Shown in pieces: positions 1 through 5,203 of a DNA stretch of 7,068 bases (within the stretch, counting starts at the first letter, position 1; every line of letters starts with the position of its first letter). A model generated the notes under the pieces. It ran no database searches and had not been told where the DNA came from. It was given only the letters and a program-made list of their open reading frames with translations. This stretch comes from Acidobacteriota bacterium (GTDB taxonomy: Bacteria; Acidobacteriota; Terriglobia; Terriglobales; Acidobacteriaceae). Made by a program: the position numbers and the translations under genes. Location of the stretch: the NCBI GenBank assembly GCA_021810735.1, contig JAJZIF010000201.1, forward strand, positions 1 to 7,068. The letters run 5' to 3'.

Positions 1-543
1 CACCCGCAAGCCAAGCGAGGCCAGCAGTGATGCCACCTGGTTCTCTTGTTGCGGACGTGTGAGCGACACCAGCGCACGCGCAAAATCTTCCACCGCGTAC
101 AGCTCGCCGCGCTTTCTGACAATCGCAATCCCCACCGCATTCAACCGCGGATCCAACAGGTTCGCGCGATGCGGCGGCGAATGCATCCACTCATCGTTGA
201 TTTGCCCAGCCGTGGGAGCTTCCGCGACATTTTCCGCCGCCGTGCTGCAATGCAATCCCGTCTGCTGAATGCGGACCACCAGGTCCGGCTCGCCCGCAAC
301 CCGATGCGTCAGCGTTCCAGATTCCACCATGCGCTGCGCGTGTTCCCACGCGGCCTTCATCAACATGGGATCCTCGCGCACCGGCTGCAATCCCCGCGTG
401 GATCGGTCCTCGTTCGTGGCCTGAAGAAGCTCCGCCGCGGCGCGCTGCTCCGACTCATTCATGGTGAAGTTCTGCGCCCTCGCGGTGCACCTCAGCACCA
501 GAAACAACGCAGTCAGCAATAGAACTGAATTCTTGAAACGCAT
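1..543 (-). CDS. Secreted CAP/SCP-domain protein (CRISP/antigen 5/PR-1 superfamily), 3' end off the window
   Basis: The minus frame is open from ATG at 543 to the left edge (181 codons, no stop), so the C-terminus is missing. Residues 1-23 form a signal peptide: a basic MRFK start, a hydrophobic core (VLLLTALFLVL) and an A-R-A cleavage motif before Q24. The mature part is a CAP domain (PF00188 type), with an N-terminal helix containing NEDR (44-47), then THR with His80, ENVA with Glu104, and WMHSPPHRANLLDP (119-132) with His125. This His/Glu/His set is the cavity motif of the family. The VGIAIV and YAVEDFA strands follow at 137-155. An AAAAGG Shine-Dalgarno lies 6 nt before the ATG. Bacterial CAP proteins are exported, and their biochemical role is mostly unknown. 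The gene lies 74 bp downstream of fcl on the same strand, so it may be cotranscribed with it or have its own promoter. The family call is firm; the substrate is unknown. Confidence 0.88.
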   Translation of the reverse strand, partial: MRFKNSVLLLTALFLVLRCTARAQNFTMNESEQRAAAELLQATNEDRSTRGLQPVREDPMLMKAAWEHAQRMVESGTLTHRVAGEPDLVVRIQQTGLHCSTAAENVAEAPTAGQINDEWMHSPPHRANLLDPRLNAVGIAIVRKRGELYAVEDFARALVSLTRPQQENQVASLLASLGLRV

Positions 544-567
544 GGCACACCTTTTCATCTTCTGTCT

Positions 568-595
568 GCGAATTCGCTTCGAGCTTGTTTTCGAG
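568..595. repeat. Palindrome plus TTCGAG direct repeats upstream of the CAP gene
   Basis: The 74 bp gap between the fcl stop and the CAP start contains a perfect 10-nt palindrome, GCGAATTCGC (568-577). It is followed directly by TTCGAG at 578-583 and again at 590-595 (12-nt period). Clustered half-site-like repeats between two genes could be an operator for the CAP gene. No sigma-70-like promoter could be assigned next to them, so this is only a candidate and may be chance. Confidence 0.25.
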
Positions 596-617
596 TGCCG
601 ATCGCCGTCACTGAACC

Positions 618-1589
618 CTAGACAATGCCCGAACCTGGTTTGTCTTTCATCGCTGCATACGTCCGTCGAATGCCTTCTTCGAGGCTGGTCCTCGCGGTCC
701 AGCCCAACGCGCGCATTCGGCTCACATCCAGCAGCTTCCGCGGCGTGCCGTCCGGCTGCGCGGTGTTGAATGTCAACGAACCCTTGTATTCGAGAATCCG
801 GCAAATCAGCTCCGCCAATCCGCGGATGCTGATGTCCTCTCCCACACCGATGTTGATGAGTGGCGGAACATCCTGCCGCAACAACGTCTCGAATTTCTCC
901 GCTGGCAGCTGCAGCAGGAAGATGCACGCCTCCGCCAGATCGTCGCTATAAAGAAATTCTCGTCGCGGAGTGCCCGTGCCCCACACCTCAACTTGATTGC
1001 TGCCGGTTGCCTTGGCGGTCGCTACTTTGCGCAGCAGCGCCGGCAACACGTGGGAACTTGCCAAATCGAAATTGTCTTCAGCTCCGTAAAGATTTGTCGG
1101 CATTGTCGCGAGAAACTTCGTTCCATACTGGCGGTTGTACGCCCAGCATTGCTCGATCCCCGCAATCTTGGCCACGGCATAGGGACGGTTCGTCGGCTCC
1201 AGCGGCCCAGTTAGCAAATACTCTTCGCGAATTGGCTGGGGACACAGCTTGGGATAAATGCAGCTGGAACCCAGAAACAGCAATCGCGTCACGCCAAATT
1301 CATAACAGGCATCAATCACGTTCGACTGGATCAGCAGATTGTCGCGAATGAAATCCACCGGGTAGGTGCTGTTGGCGTGGATTCCTCCGACCTTCGCCGC
1401 AGCCAGCACGACATATTCCGGCCGCTCGCTCTTGAAGAAATTCCACACCGCGCCGCGCTGCGTCAAATCGAGTTCCCCGCTCGTCCGCAGCAACAGTCGG
1501 TCATATCCCGCGGCTGTAAGCTGGCGGCAGATCGCCGAACCCACCAAACCGCGATGGCCTGCGATGAAGACCCGACTGGCCGAATGCAT
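618..1589 (-). CDS. fcl: GDP-L-fucose synthase (GDP-4-keto-6-deoxymannose 3,5-epimerase-4-reductase)
   Basis: This cytoplasmic bifunctional SDR enzyme converts GDP-4-keto-6-deoxy-D-mannose to GDP-L-fucose with NADPH. Numbered from the longest start (ATG 1622, 334 aa), the NADP-binding motif GHRGLVG is at 22-28. The SSCIYP segment at 119-124 holds the catalytic Ser and the conserved Cys. The Tyr148-xxx-Lys152 pair lies in PYAVAKIAG, and SSHVLPALL contains the catalytic His191. The MPTNLYG, GTGTPRREFLY and PDGTPRKLLDV motifs are typical of the family. I prefer the start at 1589 (323 aa): it puts the N-terminus about five residues before RVFIAGHRG, as in E. coli Fcl (321 aa), and it has an AGAAGG-like site just upstream. 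The longer start at 1622 directly abuts the stop of the preceding gene and cannot be excluded. It is the third gene of the glycan run. The supplier enzyme Gmd is not in the window. Confidence 0.95.
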   Translation of the reverse strand: MHSASRVFIAGHRGLVGSAICRQLTAAGYDRLLLRTSGELDLTQRGAVWNFFKSERPEYVVLAAAKVGGIHANSTYPVDFIRDNLLIQSNVIDACYEFGVTRLLFLGSSCIYPKLCPQPIREEYLLTGPLEPTNRPYAVAKIAGIEQCWAYNRQYGTKFLATMPTNLYGAEDNFDLASSHVLPALLRKVATAKATGSNQVEVWGTGTPRREFLYSDDLAEACIFLLQLPAEKFETLLRQDVPPLINIGVGEDISIRGLAELICRILEYKGSLTFNTAQPDGTPRKLLDVSRMRALGWTARTSLEEGIRRTYAAMKDKPGSGIV

Positions 1590-1591
1590 GA

Positions 1592-1599
1592 CCCCTTCT
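1592..1599 (-). promoter_or_regulatory. Shine-Dalgarno site supporting the internal fcl start
   Basis: On the minus strand AGAAGGGG ends two bases before ATG 1589; the AGAAGG part ends four bases before it. It resembles AGGAGG in five of six positions, with slightly short spacing. The upstream in-frame ATG at 1622 has only AAGG at 11 nt. This favours 1589, though coupling to the preceding stop at 1623-1625 could still drive initiation at 1622. Confidence 0.5.
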
Positions 1600-1622
1600 C
1601 GAATCTCGACCCGCGTCATCAT

Positions 1623-2708
1623 CTACGACCGGGCCTTGTGGGTTGAATTGTTGTTCATCCCACCATGCAAGTCAAAATCCTCCGGCGCATCCTGTTTCCA
1701 ATCCGTCATGGCCTGCTCCAGCGTGTATCGAAAGCAGTATCCAGCGTCGCGCAGCCGTTTTGGCTCAATAAACGTGGACTGCGAAAGCTTTCTCATCCGC
1801 ACTGGATTCCCCGATGTATGAATTCCAAACAATTGCGCGATTCCCGCCACAGGATAGGACGCGCCTACCAGCAGATTGCGTGGCACGGACCATCGCGGCT
1901 GCCGATACTTCATTGAAGAACAAATTGCGTTCACAAACTCCTCCAGCGTTGGCGGCGGATCCATGGAAACATTCCACAGCAAAATCGGCTCTCCGGTTCG
2001 CTCCTGGTGTTCGATCGCAAACTGCACCACGTGGCACAGCTCCTTCACGTAGACTCCGGCCTTGCGTGTCGAGCGATTCCCCATATAGACAAAGTACCCG
2101 CGCTCCAGGCTGCGAACCAGCCGGGCGACATTGGCATGTTCTCCCGGCCCGAACACGACCCCAGGTCGCAGCACAATCAGCCGCCGGTTAGGATCGGCAT
2201 GCTGCCATGCTGCATGAATTTTTTCCGCCACCAGCTTCGAACCGCCATACGCCGTCTCGGGAATGGTCAGCGAATCCTCATTCCTGGCGGCGTCGCTCGA
2301 CCCATACGGAGAGATGCTGCTGGTAAAAACAATCCGAAGACATCCGGCGTGCGTGGCATACGCGCAAATATGCTCCGCGCCCGGCAGGTTGGTTTCGTAA
2401 TATTCGTTGGGCTCGTGTCCAGGCTCACGATGCACAGCGGCCAAATTGACGATCAGGTCCGCCTGCTGCGGAAGTGGCACACCATCGAGCGGCAGACGCA
2501 CATCGCACTCTATATACATCACGCGTGGCTGCGCGCCACTCGTCTGCTCTGTCCAGCGCAGCAGCGGTTTCACGTAGCCTTCATCCCGCAGGGGACGAAT
2601 GTCGGCAAGATAGATGCGCTCTACCTGCGTATGTTCCAGCAGGTGCTTGGCGATATGGGTGCCGATACATCCGGTACCTCCAAAGATCACGCATGTTCGA
2701 AGGTTCAT
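1623..2708 (-). CDS. NAD-dependent nucleotide-sugar epimerase/dehydratase (extended SDR family)
   Basis: This 361-residue cytoplasmic enzyme has the extended SDR fold (PF01370 type). The dinucleotide motif GGTGCIG is at 10-16. Asp36 at the end of beta-2 (YLADIR) points to NAD(H) rather than NADP(H). CDVR (68-71) and NLAAVH (88-93) are further cofactor-site segments. The active site has Ser130/Ser131 in FTSSISPYG and the Tyr154-xxx-Lys158 pair in YGGSK. RPGVVFGPGE (181-190) is a typical substrate-side motif. The natural reaction cannot be named: it lacks the Gmd signature N-terminus, so it is not an obvious GDP-mannose dehydratase, and a sugar 4-epimerase or a ketosugar reductase are both possible. 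The start is supported by TTGGAG 7 nt upstream. It sits 20 bp after the glycosyltransferase, and its TAG touches the first possible ATG of fcl, so it belongs to the same operon and probably the same glycan pathway. Confidence 0.85.
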   Translation of the reverse strand: MNLRTCVIFGGTGCIGTHIAKHLLEHTQVERIYLADIRPLRDEGYVKPLLRWTEQTSGAQPRVMYIECDVRLPLDGVPLPQQADLIVNLAAVHREPGHEPNEYYETNLPGAEHICAYATHAGCLRIVFTSSISPYGSSDAARNEDSLTIPETAYGGSKLVAEKIHAAWQHADPNRRLIVLRPGVVFGPGEHANVARLVRSLERGYFVYMGNRSTRKAGVYVKELCHVVQFAIEHQERTGEPILLWNVSMDPPPTLEEFVNAICSSMKYRQPRWSVPRNLLVGASYPVAGIAQLFGIHTSGNPVRMRKLSQSTFIEPKRLRDAGYCFRYTLEQAMTDWKQDAPEDFDLHGGMNNNSTHKARS

Positions 2709-2728
2709 GCCGGCGCTCCAACCTTCAT

Positions 2729-4024
2729 TCAGCGGACCTCGCTGCGGACCGTCGCAGCTTCCCGCAGCGCTTCGCGTTGTATCGTCGCGGCGGCCATCAT
2801 CGCCTTCTCTCCAGTCGCCAGCCGCACCATATTCGTAATGGAAAACTGATCGAGCAGCGGCCTCACTCGGGCGCGTCGCGCCGACGCCGGCTCCCGCCGC
2901 ACAATCTCCAGCGCTTCATTCAGGCGCGTCAAGAACAATTCCTCTTCCCATCGGGCTGCAATGGAGCCGGTCCCGGCCAGGCGAATCATGCGTTCCACTT
3001 CGCTGCCTTCGCTGCAGATGGCCAGCAGATGAACTCCCGCAGCCAGCAGGTTCGGCAGCTTCGAGGGCAATGCAGCGCTTTCCGTGCCCTCCGACTGCGG
3101 AATGATCTGGATCGCCGAGCGCGCGTACAACTCCGCCAGGTCCCGCTCCGCAACCAGCGGATGAAACTGAACGCGCGGTCCCTGTCGCTGTTTGTAGCGA
3201 GCCCGCAAACTGTCGAAAAACGGGCCACCGGAAAGCACGTGAAATTGAACATCCGGGTGGCGTTCTGCTGCCGCCTGCAGCAAGGCAACCAATTGCTGAG
3301 AGTTCTGCTTGTAGCCGAGCGCGCCGGAATAGACGACGTGCGGTTTCTCCGGCGGGAACAGCGCTTCCAGGCGGCTGCCACTCGGCATTGCGTCGATCGA
3401 CTCATCGATCGCCGTCAGCGTAATGGAAGGATATTGCACCGCGATTTTTGTCGGATCGAGCCCGTAGGAACGCTGCGCGGTTTGCGCCATGTCCCCGGAA
3501 AAGAAGATGCACAAATCCTGCGAGCGGAAGACGCGGCTTTCCACGGCATGGATCATCCGAACGATCGCGCGGCGCGCAAAACTCTTCTCTTGTGCCGCGA
3601 GAATTCCTTGCAAATCGTGGACAACAGCCACCCGTCGCACGCGCTTGGGTAAGAGGATGTCGAGGAACAAAACAAACAGGCTCGGCGGAAGAATGCTGAC
3701 CACAACGTCCACATGTCTGCGCAAGCGCCACACGCGGCGCGCGGTGAACTGTGCAAACCATGCTTCCAGCACCAATCGCCGCAGCGGCATCGTCTTGGGA
3801 TAGCGAACTCCCGCCCCGCCGCGCAGGATGGTCACACCCTCAATCTCCGCGTCGCTCGCCACAGGTACCCACGTTGGATATAGAGGATGGGAGCACACCA
3901 CGGTCACCCCGTGACCCTCCGCCACAAAGGCTTCCGCGAGATGTTGATTTGCCTTTCCCGTGGAAATCAACTCTGGGTAAAAGAAAGGAGAGACGATAAG
4001 AATTTGTTGTTGCCAGTCAATCAC
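2729..4024 (-). CDS. Family 4 glycosyltransferase, WcaI-like (GT-B fold)
   Basis: This 431-residue protein is likely a cytoplasmic or membrane-associated enzyme that transfers a sugar from a nucleotide donor during surface polysaccharide assembly. The N-terminal GT-B half begins with a beta strand and the acceptor loop (ILIVSPFFYPE, 8-18; STGKANQHLAEAF, 21-33) and a strand/HPLYPTW segment near 41-52, as in the WcaI/WbuB group of colanic-acid and O-antigen transferases. The C-terminal half starts at VVYSGALGYKQN (230-241) and has the donor-site segment LPSKLPNLLAAG (319-330), followed by EGSEVERMI (339-347). A hydrophobic stretch near 113-125 (PPSLFVLFLDILL) may help membrane attachment. The start is GTG, with AGGA 7 nt upstream. 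It is the first minus-strand gene after the divergent gap, so probably the head of this transcription unit. Donor and acceptor sugars cannot be read from sequence; a fucosyl or mannosyl role is only suggested by the linked fcl. Confidence 0.87.
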   Translation of the reverse strand: MIDWQQQILIVSPFFYPELISTGKANQHLAEAFVAEGHGVTVVCSHPLYPTWVPVASDAEIEGVTILRGGAGVRYPKTMPLRRLVLEAWFAQFTARRVWRLRRHVDVVVSILPPSLFVLFLDILLPKRVRRVAVVHDLQGILAAQEKSFARRAIVRMIHAVESRVFRSQDLCIFFSGDMAQTAQRSYGLDPTKIAVQYPSITLTAIDESIDAMPSGSRLEALFPPEKPHVVYSGALGYKQNSQQLVALLQAAAERHPDVQFHVLSGGPFFDSLRARYKQRQGPRVQFHPLVAERDLAELYARSAIQIIPQSEGTESAALPSKLPNLLAAGVHLLAICSEGSEVERMIRLAGTGSIAARWEEELFLTRLNEALEIVRREPASARRARVRPLLDQFSITNMVRLATGEKAMMAAATIQREALREAATVRSEVR

Positions 4025-4031
4025 ACGCGCG

Positions 4032-4035
4032 TCCT
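4032..4035 (-). promoter_or_regulatory. Shine-Dalgarno site deciding a GTG start
   Basis: On the minus strand AGGA lies 7 nt before the GTG at 4024-4022. No ATG occurs in that frame before the conserved ILIVSPFFYPE strand, so the GTG with this well-spaced site is the best start for the glycosyltransferase. Confidence 0.6.
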
Positions 4036-4145
4036 ATGTTTCGGCCACAAATTGAATCTCGGTAGGCGGTCGACTTCTCCACCAAGGCGAGTACCTGAAA
4101 AGGTCGGGAGCTTCTCCGCTGGTCATCCCAATCCTTGCTTCCCCT

Positions 4146-4149
4146 AGGG
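4146..4149 (+). promoter_or_regulatory. Candidate Shine-Dalgarno for the long permease start
   Basis: AGGG lies 6 nt before ATG 4156 and favours that start. The competing in-frame ATG at 4288 has no recognisable Shine-Dalgarno. The evidence conflicts with the family-length argument given under the permease. Confidence 0.4.
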
Positions 4150-4155
4150 AACCCT

Positions 4156-5133
4156 ATGAAATCAATGCTTTTACGATACCACTGGAGTCTTGCCTTCTGC
4201 TGTCTTATTCGCTTAAGAATGCTCCAATCCGCGTCCGGCTGCTTTTCCGATCATCGAGCGGTGGCGCTCTCAATTACAATCGCTTGGATGCATTCTTTGC
4301 GCTTCCAGCCACTCGCGATGTTCGGGATCGTTATATTGGCGATCTTCATCGTGCTGGCGATCTTTGCGCCTTGGATTGCGCCGTTCGATCCCGCCGCCAT
4401 CCATCTGCACGCCCGCCTGCAGTCACCCTCCGCTGCCCATTGGTTTGGCACCGATGAACTGGGCCGCGACATCCTGTCCAGGGTCATTTTCGGTACCCGC
4501 ATTTCTCTGTTGGTGGCCACCTCCGTGGTCAGTATTGCGCTTGCTCTCGGCCTGCTTCTCGGCTCCATTGCCGGATTCTACGGCGGCTGGCTCGATGCGT
4601 TCTTAAACGTTCTTGTCATGAATACCTTTATGGCGCTGCCCGGTATTCTGATCGCCATTGCCTTGGTGGCATTTCTCGGCCCAGGCATGACCAACTTGAT
4701 CCTTGCGCTTTCGATCACCGGATGGGTGGGTTACGCGCGGCTGGTGCGGGCCCAGGTCCTGGCCGTGCGGGAACGTGAATTTGTCGAGGCGGCGCGTGCC
4801 ATGGGCGCCACCAACCTGCGCATACTCACCCACCATATTTTGCCGAATATTATCCAGCCCGTGATGGTCCAGGCTGCGATGGGAATGGCGGGCACGATTC
4901 TTGCCGAAGCCACTCTCAGCTTCCTCGGCCTCGGCGTGCCGCCGCCCATGCCCAGCTGGGGAGTCATGCTGAACGATGCACGCGCGCATTTGTTCGACGC
5001 TCCGCACATGGTCATCTTCCCTGCCATTGCCATCATGCTCGCCGTGCTTTCCTTCAACTTCATCGGCGACAGCCTGCGCGACCAACTCGATCCGCGCACG
5101 CGGATCGCAGTCGGCGCCGCCGCAAATTACTAG
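4156..5133 (+). CDS. Dipeptide/oligopeptide-type ABC transporter inner-membrane permease (DppC/OppC family)
   Basis: This is one of the two membrane subunits of an importer for peptides, nickel or related small molecules, which normally works with DppB, a periplasmic binding protein and DppD/F ATPases. The OppC-type N-terminal helix is QPLAMFGIVILAIFIVLAIF followed by APWIAPFDP. Next come the family signature HWFGTDELGRDILSRVIFGTR (4438-4500 region), several hydrophobic segments, and the cytoplasmic EAA loop EAARAMGATNLRILTHHILP (codons about 4786-4845) that docks on the ATPase. The C-terminus has LSFLGLGVPPPMPSWG and LSFNFIGDSLRDQLDPR, both typical of the family. The start is uncertain: ATG 4156 (325 aa) has AGGG upstream, while ATG 4288 (281 aa) begins just before the conserved helix. 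The 132 nt between them are about 48% GC and encode a non-family, Cys/Trp-containing stretch. No partner subunit is adjacent, so it is an orphan here; partners may be encoded elsewhere. Confidence 0.92.
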   Translation: MKSMLLRYHWSLAFCCLIRLRMLQSASGCFSDHRAVALSITIAWMHSLRFQPLAMFGIVILAIFIVLAIFAPWIAPFDPAAIHLHARLQSPSAAHWFGTDELGRDILSRVIFGTRISLLVATSVVSIALALGLLLGSIAGFYGGWLDAFLNVLVMNTFMALPGILIAIALVAFLGPGMTNLILALSITGWVGYARLVRAQVLAVREREFVEAARAMGATNLRILTHHILPNIIQPVMVQAAMGMAGTILAEATLSFLGLGVPPPMPSWGVMLNDARAHLFDAPHMVIFPAIAIMLAVLSFNFIGDSLRDQLDPRTRIAVGAAANY

Positions 5134-5203
5134 AGCAATTCTCCTGTCGATGCAGAATACAAATTGCAGGCGTCTTTCGCTCTATAGCGACTGGAGAGCC
5201 TCT
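5134..5203. other. Convergent intergenic gap with a small hairpin
   Basis: This is the 70 bp between the permease stop (TAG 5131-5133) and the stop of the kinase (TAG on the minus strand at 5206-5204). It contains TCGCT-CTAT-AGCGA at 5177-5190, a 5 bp stem with a 4-nt loop, and a distant GCAATT/AATTGC pair (5135-5140 and 5162-5167). Neither is followed by a T-run on either strand, so they are not standard intrinsic terminators, although termination in both directions would be expected here. Confidence 0.3.

Larger units (their letters stand above)
4025..4155. other. Divergent intergenic region between glycan operon and permease
   Basis: This 131 bp stretch lies between two outward-facing genes and should contain the promoter of the glycosyltransferase run and possibly that of the permease. 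I searched both strands by eye for -35/-10 pairs and found none convincing. There is an imperfect direct similarity between 4069-4085 and 4103-4122 (each GGTCG, then CTTCTCC) and a CCCTAGGG palindrome at 4142-4149 overlapping the permease ribosome site. No RNA gene or riboswitch is recognisable. Confidence 0.5.

Noticed and set aside
46..522. 158-codon Arg-rich open frame on the plus strand
   Set aside because: It is antisense to the CAP-domain gene, whose signal peptide and conserved residues are clear.
1623..2708. SDR gene as gmd
   Set aside because: Its N-terminus and motifs do not match GDP-mannose 4,6-dehydratase, which has a distinctive ITGQDGSYL-type start; only the general extended SDR motifs are shared.
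2007..2849. 280-codon open frame on the plus strand
   Set aside because: It is antisense to the SDR gene and the end of the glycosyltransferase, with no recognisable motif and no upstream ribosome site evident.
2474..3652. 392-codon open frame on the plus strand
   Set aside because: It lies antisense to the glycosyltransferase and the start of the SDR gene, both of which have clear family motifs. The translation is Arg/His/Gln-rich with no domain, as expected for a GC-rich shadow frame.
4190..4220. TTGCCT ... AAGAAT as a sigma-70 promoter for the permease
   Set aside because: The only pairing needs 19-nt spacing and the -10 matches the consensus at about four of six positions; too weak to annotate.
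5177..5190. TCGCT-CTAT-AGCGA hairpin as a bidirectional terminator
   Set aside because: The stem is only 5 bp and no T-run follows on either strand, so I do not call it a terminator.
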